Assembly: GCA_015233365.1 (NCBI GenBank)
Contig: JADFXU010000019.1
Span: forward strand, 1-46,100
Length of the DNA: 46,100 nucleotides
Source: Nitrospirota bacterium
GTDB taxonomy: Bacteria > Nitrospirota > Thermodesulfovibrionia > Thermodesulfovibrionales > Dissulfurispiraceae
Direction: 5' to 3'
Shown: piece after piece, positions 26,462-34,691 of the stretch
How the letters are laid out: every line of letters begins with the position of its first letter
How positions within the stretch are numbered: the first letter of the stretch is position 1
Made by a program: the position numbers and the translations under genes
The notes under the pieces: generated by a model
Told to the model about the DNA's origin: nothing
What the model saw: only the letters and a program-made list of their open reading frames with translations
The model's database searches: none

Positions 26462-27091
26462 ATGATCGTAAAAAGTCTTGCTGTAGGGCCGCTGCAGGCG
26501 AACTGTATTATAATTGCCGACGAGGCGACCAAAAAGGCCGCTATTGTAGACCCCGGGGATGAGCCTGACAGGATAACCGGGACTGTCAGTGATATGGGGC
26601 TGACTGTTGACATTATAGTATGCACGCACGGCCATTTCGATCATATGGGTGTTGTGAGCGATATCAAAAAAGAAACCGGTGCACGTGTGGCCTTGCACAC
26701 AGATGAACTTGCAGTGTACAAAAGCTCGCAGGATATGGCCGCTTTCTGGGGTTTTTCGGTCGAGGCCCCGCCGGAGCCGGATATCTTATTGTCCGAAGGG
26801 GATACTCTCGCAGTGGGAGGTTTGAAGTTTTCCGTTCTCCATACTCCCGGACACAGTCCCGGCGGGATCTGCCTTTATGCAGATGGGGTCGTGATAACAG
26901 GCGATACCCTCTTTCAGGGTTCTATAGGGAGGACAGACTTTCATGGCGGCGATATGGAAAAGCTGAAACAATCCTTTCGGCGGCTGATGGGCCTGCCGGA
27001 AGACACAAAGGTCTTCCCGGGACATGGACCGGCCACAACTATAGGCCATGAGAAAAAGTGGAACATGTTTTCAGAAGAATTTCTGAAGTGA
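26462..27091 (+). CDS. Metallo-beta-lactamase-fold hydrolase (glyoxalase II-like)
   Basis: 209 residues. The zinc ligands of the fold are in order: THGHFDHMG (HxHxDH, about 58-66), HTPGHSPGG, GDTLFQGSIGRTDF and FPGHGPATT. This is the glyoxalase II/YcbL-like group, which hydrolyses thioesters such as lactoylglutathione analogues; the true substrate here is unknown. The start is ATG 26462, with GGAGGA at 26452-26457; the ATG at 26447 overlaps the repeat array and has no binding site. Confidence 0.92.
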   Translation: MIVKSLAVGPLQANCIIIADEATKKAAIVDPGDEPDRITGTVSDMGLTVDIIVCTHGHFDHMGVVSDIKKETGARVALHTDELAVYKSSQDMAAFWGFSVEAPPEPDILLSEGDTLAVGGLKFSVLHTPGHSPGGICLYADGVVITGDTLFQGSIGRTDFHGGDMEKLKQSFRRLMGLPEDTKVFPGHGPATTIGHEKKWNMFSEEFLK

Positions 27092-27220
27092 AGATAGAAT
27101 GCCTGACGCTGTTTGCCCTGCTGCTGATTCGCGGTCGGAGTTAAATCAATTCATACCTTTTAGTGGCCTGCGGCATAGTTGCAGCTACTATCGCGATAAT
27201 TGACATAAGGAGGAAAACAA

Positions 27221-28441
27221 ATGAAGCGTTTGTCGTTCTTTATAGTATTGACTGCCGCATTATTTGTCTGTCGCAGCGGCGTATTTGCTTCCGGACCCGG
27301 GAGCGGAATTACTTTGCAGGCCGATAAAACATCATTAAGCAATGGAGGGACCATTACGATTACGGGAACAGCTCCTGCGGGTAAGCCGGTTTATATCGAG
27401 GTCTGGTCTGAAAAGCAGGTGCGGGCATCACGTTTTGATTCGGACGTGGACAAGGATACCGGGAAAAGACCTTATATCCTGTACATGACGCATGAAATCC
27501 CTGCCTACTACAAGCTCTTTGTTCCGAAAGACCGGAAGGAAAACCTGGACAAGATAAAGAAAGAGGGGCAGAAGTGGAGTTTTTCAAAGGCCCTGAAGGA
27601 TATGGGCGCCGCCCAGGTTTATTCCGCGCCGGCAAAGGCCAAAGTAGACCGGTATCAGGCGACCCTTATGGGAAGTATCATCGGGTCAAGGGGGGACTTG
27701 CTGCCTCAGCTGGATGAAAAGGAAAACGCGAAGCGCTCCATGCAACTGGTAAAGGTGCGTTTCAGGTCTCCCGATAAAGTCATTGGAGCAGAAGTGGAAG
27801 TAAATCCTGACGGCACTTACAAGGCGGTGTTGAATATCAGGAAGGGGCTTGCTCCGGGCAAATATAATATTGTGGCGGCAATTGACAAGAATACGAGGAG
27901 CCAACCTGCAGCATTTGAAAACAATATTACATTCCCGAATGTTTATCTGGGCAACGCGGGAACGAGCCTGAATTTATTCGGGCCATTTTTCCTGTCATTG
28001 TTCATCTCCATATTCGGCGTGCTGATGGGAGCGGGAGGCGGTTTCATTATGAACCCGCTTTTGGTTTCCTTTTGGCCGCTTCCTCACACTGTTGTGGCGG
28101 GAACAGTTATGCCTACTGTCCTGTTTTCCCAGGGAAGCGGTATCTATAATTACTCCAGGATAAAATTTATAAGCTGGAAGCTGGGCGTTGCCATAGGGCT
28201 TGCGATGGTCGCAGGCGGCTTTATAGGACCGAAACTGACGGAGTTGATCACGCTCGATCAGTTCAAATTCGTCTTCGGATGGATTTTACTTGTTCTTGCC
28301 GGCCTCATGTTCTGGCAGACTACGCCGGGATATCTGGCAAAGAACAGTAAAGAGCAGGCTATACTGAAGGAGTTCAAGAAAAGGGCCGAAGAATGTGCAA
28401 AGACAAAAGAAGCGGCATGTGCTTTGCCTAAAAACAGATAG
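27221..28441 (+). CDS. TauE/SafE exporter, N-terminal half, with periplasmic domain
   Basis: 406 residues. A signal-like N-terminus (FFIVLTAALFVCRSGVFA, cut near residue 24) leads to a periplasmic beta-rich region of about 200 residues (LQADKTSLSNGGTITITG, IEVWSEKQVRASRFDSD). Then come about four membrane segments with the TauE/SafE repeat block GVLMGAGGGFIMNPLLVSF (about 264-282) and a soluble charged tail with two cysteines. TauE/SafE proteins export sulfite, sulfoacetate or related anions. Only the first of the two TauE repeats is here; the second is the next gene, 9 bases on. AAGGAGGAA sets the start. A sulfite or thiosulfate-type role in this sulfate reducer is inference. Confidence 0.85.
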   Translation: MKRLSFFIVLTAALFVCRSGVFASGPGSGITLQADKTSLSNGGTITITGTAPAGKPVYIEVWSEKQVRASRFDSDVDKDTGKRPYILYMTHEIPAYYKLFVPKDRKENLDKIKKEGQKWSFSKALKDMGAAQVYSAPAKAKVDRYQATLMGSIIGSRGDLLPQLDEKENAKRSMQLVKVRFRSPDKVIGAEVEVNPDGTYKAVLNIRKGLAPGKYNIVAAIDKNTRSQPAAFENNITFPNVYLGNAGTSLNLFGPFFLSLFISIFGVLMGAGGGFIMNPLLVSFWPLPHTVVAGTVMPTVLFSQGSGIYNYSRIKFISWKLGVAIGLAMVAGGFIGPKLTELITLDQFKFVFGWILLVLAGLMFWQTTPGYLAKNSKEQAILKEFKKRAEECAKTKEAACALPKNR

Positions 28442-28450
28442 GGGGTAATC

Positions 28451-28840
28451 ATGACGGTAGAATTCTGGGGACATGAATTCAAAGTTAATATAGTAATGGG
28501 ATGCATCGGAGGGTTTCTTATAGCGGTTGTCGCGTCGATGTTCGGTTTCGGAGGCGGGCCTTTTATGGTCCCGCTGATGACGGTGGGTCTCGGGCTGCCC
28601 ATGTACTTGGTGGTAGGCAGTTCACTTCTGGCTATCTTCTTTAATACGATGATGGGGACTATGCGCCATTACCAGTTCGGGAATTTCGACCTCCTTTTCT
28701 TTCTTATTATGTTTCCCGCCGCGATACTGGGCGGCTTTATCGCACCCCAGATCGCCAAAAGAGTAAGTCCGCTGGTGGTAAAGAGGGTGGCTATTGCCGG
28801 GCTGGTCATTCTTGCCCTGAACCTGCTGGGAGTTTACTAG
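28451..28840 (+). CDS. TauE/SafE exporter, C-terminal half
   Basis: 129 residues, about four membrane segments, with the second TauE repeat block (ASMFGFGGGPFMVPLMTVG, about 29-47) and GNFDLLFFLIMFPAAILGGF. It has its own GGGGGT binding site and ATG 9 bases after the preceding stop, so the two are probably translated together and assemble into one carrier. The reading frame differs from the first half. It may be a stable split rather than a fresh frameshift, because the first half carries a long soluble tail and this one starts with its own short N-terminus. Confidence 0.85.
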   Translation: MTVEFWGHEFKVNIVMGCIGGFLIAVVASMFGFGGGPFMVPLMTVGLGLPMYLVVGSSLLAIFFNTMMGTMRHYQFGNFDLLFFLIMFPAAILGGFIAPQIAKRVSPLVVKRVAIAGLVILALNLLGVY

Positions 28841-28863
28841 AAGGACATTTTATAATAAAAGTA

Positions 28864-28988
28864 GACGGTTTTGTAAAAAGTTCATAGGCAAGGCGCGCAA
28901 ATCCTGAGGAATGAGGCGTACTTTTTTCGTACGTCGCAGTGACGAAGGATGCAGCGCAACGCAGCATATGGACTTTTTACGAGACCGC
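28864..28988. mobile_element. Palindromic dispersed element (125 bp) with terminal inverted repeats
   Basis: The left end GACGGTTTTGTAAAAAGTTC and the right end GACTTTTTACGAGACCGC are imperfect inverted repeats of about 22 bases (28864-28886 and 28967-28988). Between them is GGCGCGCAAATCCTGAGG and a short inner hairpin (GCGTACTTTTTTCGTACG). The sequence resembles a dispersed MITE-like repeat I recall from deltaproteobacterial and related genomes; I cannot search to confirm. It ends 24 bases before the start of the molybdopterin oxidoreductase gene. Confidence 0.75.
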
Positions 28989-29011
28989 AATATCGGTTTT
29001 TGGAGGCATTG

Positions 29012-31099
29012 ATGGGAGAAACATCATCAGTTTATAGCATGTGCGGGATGTGCGCTGTGCGATGTCCTATAAGGGTGGAGGTCGAAGACGGTGTGCTGAA
29101 ATGGATCGAAGGCAACCCGCATGTCCCCGGCATAGAGGGTAGCCTTTGCGCAAAAGGGTCTGCGGGGCTTGCATTCGAATATGATGCTGAGAGGCCCCAG
29201 TATCCCATGATAAGGACAGGCCCGAGGGGTTCGGGACAATGGCGAAAGGCCACATGGGATGAAGCACTCGATTTCATAACAGGCAGCCTGAAGAAAATTA
29301 CGGAAACTTACGGCAGCAAGGCCATTGCTCTGGCAGACAGGGGCGGTCCTTTTACCGACCTGACAAAGAGTTTTATTAAAAGTTTAGGCTCTCCAAACTA
29401 CTTTGACCATGACGACACGTGCGCAAAGAATGTGAACATGGCATGCCGGTCTGTTTTCGGATATGGACGCGGCGACATCTCTTACGATTTCGCTAATACC
29501 TCCCATATAGTGCTGTATGGAAGAAATGTCTTTGAATCGCTGCAGGTCAAGGAAGTTAACAATATTCTGGATGCCCTTGATGCAGGCGCAAAAATGACCT
29601 ATATAGATATCAGGGCCACAGTGACGGCATCGAAAGCGGATAAGTTTCTCATGATAAGACCCGGAACAGATTACGCTCTCAATCTGGCGCTCATCCATGT
29701 GATATTGAAAGAGAGGCTGTACAACGCCGACTTCGTAAATAAATGGGTGACGGGACTGACCGAACTCGAAGGCTTTGTTGCTCCTTATACCCCGGAATGG
29801 GCTGAAAAGGAAACGGGCATACCCGCTTGTGAAATTGCCGGTCTTGCGCATGATGTGGGCCGGGACAAGCCCGGGGTCATATTCCACGGCGGCTGGATGC
29901 TCTCCCGTTACATCGATTCGTTCTACAGCAGCAGGTCGATCTATATCCTGAATGCCCTGATGGGTAATATAGAGACAAAAGGCGGACTTATCATTGCTAA
30001 AGGTCCAAAGGATGCAGGCGTGAGTCCGCTTCATTCCCTGGGCGAATCGATTCCAGAGGTTAAAGACAAGATTGTCGATGCCGGGATGGCTCACAAGTCT
30101 CTTGGGACAGGCCATGTGGTAAACCTCTACAAGGCCATTAAAACAGGAGTGCCTTACCCGGTCAAGGCCTTTCTGGCATATCGTTATGATCCCATGGCAT
30201 CCCTGCCTGACCCTGAAGAACAGAAAAAAGTGCTGGACAATCTGGAGATGCTTGTTTCAATAGACGTTAATTACAGTGAAACAGGATGGTATTCGGATGT
30301 GATTCTGCCTGAAGCTACATATCTTGAGAGGTCGAACATTATAGCGACGCAGACCGGGCCGAAGCCGGGCTTCATAATGCGGAGGCAAGCTGTGGCCCCG
30401 AGATATGACAGCAAGCCCGCGTGGGAGATTTTTACGCTCATCGCCGGGAAAATGGGCGCCGGCGAGTATTTCCCGTACCGTAGCATAGAGGAAATCTGGG
30501 AGCGCCAGCTTGCGGGCACAGGTATCAGGATTAATGACTTTGATGCTAAGGGAATAGTGGGTCTTGCGAAAAATCCCTTGCCTATGGACAGAGACGACCT
30601 TAAATTCAAGACCCAGTCCGGGAAGATAGAATTCGTATCGCAGCTGCCGGCTAAAGACACGTTTGAGTCGTTTGCTCCCTATGTGAGTCCCAAAAAGCCC
30701 GGAGAGGGTTATTTCAGGCTGGCATTCGGGAGGACTGCGGTCCACGCCCATGCGCAGTCGCAGAACAATATCTATCTGCATGAGATTGTACCGGAAAACG
30801 AGATATGGATAAACAGGGATGAAGCGGACAAGCTCGGGATAAAGGACGGCGACATGGTTGAGGTGAGTTCCGATGGATACAGCGGAAAAATTAAAGCGAA
30901 GGTCACTCCGTATATACATCCTGAGGCTGTCTTTATGCTGCACGGCTTCGGCAGCGAGATACCGCTTAAAACCAGGTCGTTCAAAAAAGGCTTGAGGGAC
31001 ACAAAGTTCGCAAAAGGCCTGCTCGAAACGGTGGACCCTGTCGGGGGCGGCGTCGCCTATCTTGAGTGCATGGTAAGAGTCGGGAGGATCAAACAATGA
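29012..31099 (+). CDS. Molybdopterin oxidoreductase, cytoplasmic (PhsA/PsrA-like catalytic subunit)
   Basis: 695 residues of the DMSO reductase superfamily. It binds one [4Fe-4S] cluster through C11, C14, C18 and C46, and the bis-MGD cofactor; a probable molybdenum ligand is Cys137 in DDTCAKN. The lack of the Sec/Cys-His pair of formate dehydrogenases argues against formate as substrate. Blocks FHGGWMLSRY and VILPEATYLERSNI place it near the thiosulfate/polysulfide reductase group. No Tat signal, so it is cytoplasmic. The start is ATG 29012 (GGAGG at 29002-29006); an earlier in-frame ATG at 28949 lies in the repeat element. Its stop overlaps the next gene. The substrate is unknown. Confidence 0.88.
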   Translation: MGETSSVYSMCGMCAVRCPIRVEVEDGVLKWIEGNPHVPGIEGSLCAKGSAGLAFEYDAERPQYPMIRTGPRGSGQWRKATWDEALDFITGSLKKITETYGSKAIALADRGGPFTDLTKSFIKSLGSPNYFDHDDTCAKNVNMACRSVFGYGRGDISYDFANTSHIVLYGRNVFESLQVKEVNNILDALDAGAKMTYIDIRATVTASKADKFLMIRPGTDYALNLALIHVILKERLYNADFVNKWVTGLTELEGFVAPYTPEWAEKETGIPACEIAGLAHDVGRDKPGVIFHGGWMLSRYIDSFYSSRSIYILNALMGNIETKGGLIIAKGPKDAGVSPLHSLGESIPEVKDKIVDAGMAHKSLGTGHVVNLYKAIKTGVPYPVKAFLAYRYDPMASLPDPEEQKKVLDNLEMLVSIDVNYSETGWYSDVILPEATYLERSNIIATQTGPKPGFIMRRQAVAPRYDSKPAWEIFTLIAGKMGAGEYFPYRSIEEIWERQLAGTGIRINDFDAKGIVGLAKNPLPMDRDDLKFKTQSGKIEFVSQLPAKDTFESFAPYVSPKKPGEGYFRLAFGRTAVHAHAQSQNNIYLHEIVPENEIWINRDEADKLGIKDGDMVEVSSDGYSGKIKAKVTPYIHPEAVFMLHGFGSEIPLKTRSFKKGLRDTKFAKGLLETVDPVGGGVAYLECMVRVGRIKQ

Positions 31100-31605
31100 G
31101 CAAATATTACATATATCAGGATCTGAGAAGGTGCATAGGCTGTTATGCATGCGAGGTGCACTGCAAGACCAAAAATGATCTGCCGGCAGGCCCAAGGTTC
31201 TGCAGGATTGTACCTGTGGGCCCGAAAATGGCTGCGGGTATTCCTAAATTGCAGTTTATCTTTATGCCCTGTTTCCATTGCGAAAGGCCCTGGTGTGTTT
31301 CTGCATGCCCTACAGGGGCGATGCAGAAGAGGGCGAAGGACGGTATCGTATTTGTAGAGCAATCACTGTGCGTAGGCTGCAAATCCTGCATTACCGCCTG
31401 TCCGTGGGGAGTGCCGCAGTGGAAACCCGAAACCGGCAGGGTCATAAAGTGCGATTACTGCATGGACAGGGTCGACAAAGGTCTTAAACCGGCGTGCGTC
31501 ACCAAATGCACTGCTCATGCCCTGCGATGGGTCACTCCGGATGAAGCGTCCATGCTGAAAAGAGAAAAGTTTGCCAGGGAAATCGCGGAGAATTCCCATT
31601 ACTGA
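31096..31605 (+). CDS. Four-cluster ferredoxin subunit (PhsB/DmsB-like)
   Basis: 169 residues with four cysteine groups for four [4Fe-4S] clusters: CIGCYACEVHC, CFHCERPWCVSACP, CVGCKSCITACPWG and CDYCMDRVD...CVTKC. This is the electron-transfer partner of the molybdopterin subunit upstream. The start is ATG 31096, overlapping the preceding stop (ATGA), with GGGAGG at 31081-31086. No NrfD/PsrC-type membrane anchor gene follows, so electrons must come from soluble partners, most likely the next two genes. Confidence 0.93.
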   Translation: MSKYYIYQDLRRCIGCYACEVHCKTKNDLPAGPRFCRIVPVGPKMAAGIPKLQFIFMPCFHCERPWCVSACPTGAMQKRAKDGIVFVEQSLCVGCKSCITACPWGVPQWKPETGRVIKCDYCMDRVDKGLKPACVTKCTAHALRWVTPDEASMLKREKFAREIAENSHY

Positions 31606-31636
31606 TGCTCATAATCTGTATTTTTAGTAAGGTGTC

Positions 31637-31771
31637 GAGCAGTCAAGCCACAGTGCTTCAGCTAAATCTCGCAAGGCATCCTTGCCTTGCTCGAAGCGAT
31701 GTCAGCCTGTTCAGCCATCCATGGCGTCTCAGGCTGCCAACGCCCGCTTCAGCACCATGGCCTGACTGCTC
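31637..31771. mobile_element. Palindromic element (135 bp) inside the Mo-oxidoreductase operon
   Basis: GAGCAGTCAAGCCACAGTGC (from 31637) pairs with GCACCATGGCCTGACTGCTC (31752-31771) as imperfect terminal inverted repeats, with two inner stems (GCAAGG with CCTTGC; CAGCCTG with CAGGCTG). There is no coding capacity. It occupies most of the 201-base gap between the ferredoxin subunit and the 2Fe-2S subunit, and its sequence is unrelated to the elements at 28864 and 33260. Confidence 0.65.
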
Positions 31772-31806
31772 TTGGATAGAATTTGTTAATAATGCGGGAT
31801 AAAGGC

Positions 31807-32607
31807 ATGAATGTAAGACTTGAAATAGACGGGAAAGAAATTGTCGCGGAGCCTGGAATGACTGTTCTGGAAGCTGCCGGCAGATATGGAATCCGGATAC
31901 CTACGCTTTGTTATCACAAAGCGCTGGGCCCTTATGGCGTGTGCCGGTTATGCATAGTGGAAGCAGACGGGCCCGGCTTAGATCGTATGGTTACTACATC
32001 ATGCAATCTCAAGGCAACGGAAGGCATGTCTGTCGAAACTGCCTCGCCCCGCATCGTGGCCTTCAGGAAGACTATCCTCGATCTGCTTCTGTCGGCTACT
32101 GTGTTTTCTCATCCCCTGAATGAATTGGCAAAAGCGGCCGGTATTCGCCGCAGCAGTTTCGGCACGGAGAAGACCGATAAATGCATCCTATGCGGGCTTT
32201 GTGTAAGGGTGTGCCGTGATAGCATCGGAGCAGACGCTTTGCGTTTTGAAACAACGGGCGAAAACCGTTGGAGGGTAGCCGAGAAAATCCGGCTGCTTAA
32301 GGAACGATGCATAGGCTGCGGTGCGTGCGCCGCAGTTTGCCCTGTGGCTGCTATTCGATTTGAGGATACGGGGCCGGCGAGAAATATCCTGGTGTATGGC
32401 GACGTTGCAAATACTTTGGACCTGGTTGCATGCAGCATGTGCGGGACGCCGTACGCAACCCAGGCATCTATTGATTCGGTCATGGCCCGTATTGATTGTG
32501 AATTGAGGAAAGGGATAAAAAAACTTTGTCCTGAATGTTCCCGCATAATTTATGCCGGGGCCCTGGCTGGAGGATTTCCGCCGGATGTGTCCGGGCCGGG
32601 AAGATGA
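31807..32607 (+). CDS. 2Fe-2S/4Fe-4S electron-transfer subunit (HoxU/NuoG-N-like)
   Basis: 266 residues. A plant-type [2Fe-2S] domain comes first, with C35, C46, C49 and C66 (LCYHKALGPYGVCRLCIVE). The His-Cys cluster domain that normally follows in NuoG has the position SHPLNELAKAAG without its cysteines, so that cluster is lost. Two ferredoxin sets follow (CILCGLCVRVC, CIGCGACAAVCP) and a C-terminal CSMCG ... LCPECSR that could bind a further cluster or metal. It likely links the Mo subunits to the flavoprotein that follows 3 bases later. ATG 31807 is preferred because the domain starts there; ATGs at 31783 and 31792 are alternatives and no start has a good binding site. Confidence 0.85.
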   Translation: MNVRLEIDGKEIVAEPGMTVLEAAGRYGIRIPTLCYHKALGPYGVCRLCIVEADGPGLDRMVTTSCNLKATEGMSVETASPRIVAFRKTILDLLLSATVFSHPLNELAKAAGIRRSSFGTEKTDKCILCGLCVRVCRDSIGADALRFETTGENRWRVAEKIRLLKERCIGCGACAAVCPVAAIRFEDTGPARNILVYGDVANTLDLVACSMCGTPYATQASIDSVMARIDCELRKGIKKLCPECSRIIYAGALAGGFPPDVSGPGR

Positions 32608-32610
32608 AAA

Positions 32611-34659
32611 ATGGACAGGATGAGCGAGACTGTTGTGCCCCTTAAGCACGGGGAAAAACAGCTTGCCGCGGTTATAGGCTGGGACGGGATACAGGTATTC
32701 GATCCCGGCATTGATATAGTCGAGCTCTGCTATGAATACGCACTGGCAGTTGAGGAGAGTTCTTGCGGGCAATGTGTGCCGTGCAGAACAGGAACTCGCG
32801 TACTGGCGGATATTTTCAGTAGAATAAGGGCGGGCAAAGGCCGGCCTGGCGACATGGATGAAATAACAAGCATTTCGACTGCAATGTCTGATGCGTCCAT
32901 GTGCGAGATAGGCAAAAGCTCTCCCCGTGTGTTCCTGTATCTCCTGGAGCGGTTTAAGGATGTCTTTACGGCTGCAATCGCCGGCACTAGGAAGGACAGC
33001 AGCGGATATACCTATAAGTCCATAATCACAGCCCCCTGCATGCAGGCCTGTCCGATACATCTGGATATCCCAAAATATATCGAAGAAATCAAGTTGGGAA
33101 GATTCAGGGAATCGCTGGAAGTGATACGGCAAAGGCTGCCCCTGCCTGGTGTTGTGGGCAGAGTTTGTGTGCGACCTTGTGAGTCCAGCTGCAGGCGGGG
33201 ACTCGTCGATGAGCCTATACAGATAAAACACCTGAAGCGGTTTGTTGCTGATTATCCAGGAGATAGAGAGGGGCAGGTCATTTCTCGGAGCGATAGCACG
33301 GGTGTACTGGAGCAGGGGCGAGGCACCGTCCCGCCCCAGCCGGGAATGTGCACGAATAACGCATTTAAAGAAACTAGTGTTGGCAGGGGAAGTGGTTTTA
33401 GCGCGCAGAGAAATAACCTGCCCCTCTCTATCTCATTACGCAAGCCAAGTAACCATGAGTGCCAAGTTGCGATAGTAGGCGCGGGCCCGTCCGGGCTGAC
33501 ATGCGCCCATGTCCTTGCCGGGCTGGGCTATCGGGTAACCATATTCGAGATGCTTTCAGAGCCGGGCGGAATGGCTGCTGTCGGCATTCCTGATTACCGG
33601 CTTCCCCGCTCTGTACTACGCAGTGAAATAAAAGCTATAGAAGACGAGGGCGTTGAAATAATTTATGGAAAGGCCCTGGGCGTGCATTTCACCCTGGACG
33701 ACCTGGAGGAGCAGGGATACAAGGCTGTTTTTATAGGCATGGGCTGCCACTGCCATAAGAAAATGGGTATAGAGGGAGAGGACGCCGGATATTATGGGCA
33801 TGTGCCGGGCGTTTATTTCCTTAGAAATATTAATCTCGGTCTTATGGATGCAGTGCCAAAAGGGAAAAAACTGGTAGTTGTGGGAGGCGGCAATGTTGCG
33901 ATAGATTGTGCGCGCATAGCATTCAGGCTGGGGTTCGGGGAATCCCATCTGGTTTACCGCCGCTCGCGCAAAGAAATGTCGGCTGACCCTGTCGAAATCA
34001 CCGATGCCGGGGAGGAAGGTGTAAAGTTCCATTTCCTTACCGCCCCCAAAAAGATCATCGGCGAACACGGAAAGGTGACGGGCCTGGAGTGCTTCAGTAT
34101 GGAACTGGGCGAGCCTGACGCGTCAGGCAGGAGAAGGCCGGTTGCTGTTAAGGGTTCCGAATTCATCATAAACAGTGACGTGATTGTGGCGGCAATAGGG
34201 CAGGAGGGTGATTTCTCCTGTCTTTGCAATCTCCCCGGTGTTAAAACATCTGAAAGGGGCTCGGTAGTTGTAGACGAGAATTTAATGACCACCAGAAAGG
34301 GCGTTTTCGCCGGCGGCGACTGTATAACGGGGCCGGACGTGCTTATACGGGCCTGTGCTCACGGCAGGCTGGCGGGACTTAAAATCGACCGGTTCATTGC
34401 AACGGGCAAGATCGAGGTGCTTGAAGAGGAAATGGATGAAAAGCTCTTGAACAGTTTCAGGGGATTTGACGCTGACGAGAAGGTAAAAGTCCCCGGAGGC
34501 ACTTTGCGTGTTCCCGTCAGTCATCAATCGCCGCTGACAAGGAAGAGGGATTTCCGTGAAGTAGATGAGGGGTTTACTTCTGAAGAGGCTGTTAAGGAGG
34601 CCGGCAGGTGCCTCAGGTGTTACAGGGTGCTCATGTATGCTTATGCCGGAAACCCGTGA
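32611..34659 (+). CDS. NuoF-C/GltD-like fusion: NAD(P)H-linked flavoprotein
   Basis: 682 residues. The N-terminal ~125 residues match the 4Fe-4S end of NuoF (SSCGQCVPCRTG, C52/C55/C58, and C98), without the NuoF FMN/NADH domain. Then comes a GltD-type cluster domain (APCMQACPIHLDIPKY, C143 and C147; C186, C190, C194), an FAD fold (VAIVGAGPSGLTCAH, about 286-300) and an NAD(P)H fold (VVVGGGNVAIDCARIA), ending in CLRC. Geobacter SfrB has a similar layout, as I recall. It probably oxidises NAD(P)H and feeds the Mo enzyme, or the reverse. Residues about 217-275 are written by an inserted palindromic element lying in the linker before the FAD domain. Confidence 0.88.
   Translation: MDRMSETVVPLKHGEKQLAAVIGWDGIQVFDPGIDIVELCYEYALAVEESSCGQCVPCRTGTRVLADIFSRIRAGKGRPGDMDEITSISTAMSDASMCEIGKSSPRVFLYLLERFKDVFTAAIAGTRKDSSGYTYKSIITAPCMQACPIHLDIPKYIEEIKLGRFRESLEVIRQRLPLPGVVGRVCVRPCESSCRRGLVDEPIQIKHLKRFVADYPGDREGQVISRSDSTGVLEQGRGTVPPQPGMCTNNAFKETSVGRGSGFSAQRNNLPLSISLRKPSNHECQVAIVGAGPSGLTCAHVLAGLGYRVTIFEMLSEPGGMAAVGIPDYRLPRSVLRSEIKAIEDEGVEIIYGKALGVHFTLDDLEEQGYKAVFIGMGCHCHKKMGIEGEDAGYYGHVPGVYFLRNINLGLMDAVPKGKKLVVVGGGNVAIDCARIAFRLGFGESHLVYRRSRKEMSADPVEITDAGEEGVKFHFLTAPKKIIGEHGKVTGLECFSMELGEPDASGRRRPVAVKGSEFIINSDVIVAAIGQEGDFSCLCNLPGVKTSERGSVVVDENLMTTRKGVFAGGDCITGPDVLIRACAHGRLAGLKIDRFIATGKIEVLEEEMDEKLLNSFRGFDADEKVKVPGGTLRVPVSHQSPLTRKRDFREVDEGFTSEEAVKEAGRCLRCYRVLMYAYAGNP
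33260..33434. mobile_element. In-frame palindromic element (175 bp) within the flavoprotein gene
   Basis: Bases 33260-33286 and 33408-33434 are inverted repeats of 27 bases with 26 matches (left end starts GAGATAGAGAGGGGCAGG, right end finishes CCTGCCCCTCTCTATCTC). The middle has a further GC-rich stem (GGGGCG ... CGCCCC, about 33313-33340). The reading frame passes through with no stop, adding about 58-59 residues of low-conservation sequence (for example TGVLEQGRGTVPPQPG). Clean target duplications are not visible. Confidence 0.85.
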
Positions 34660-34691
34660 ACAGCGCTTCTTAGGGAGCAGCAGGCGGTATA

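Noticed and set aside
29012-31099. Calling the Mo subunit a formate dehydrogenase
   Set aside because: The Mo-ligand region is DDTCAKN, without the Cys/Sec-His pair of formate dehydrogenases; the NAD(P)H-linked partners alone are not enough.
32188-33231. Minus-strand open frame of 347 residues
   Set aside because: Antisense to the 2Fe-2S subunit and the GltD-like fusion; composition unlike a real protein and no binding site.
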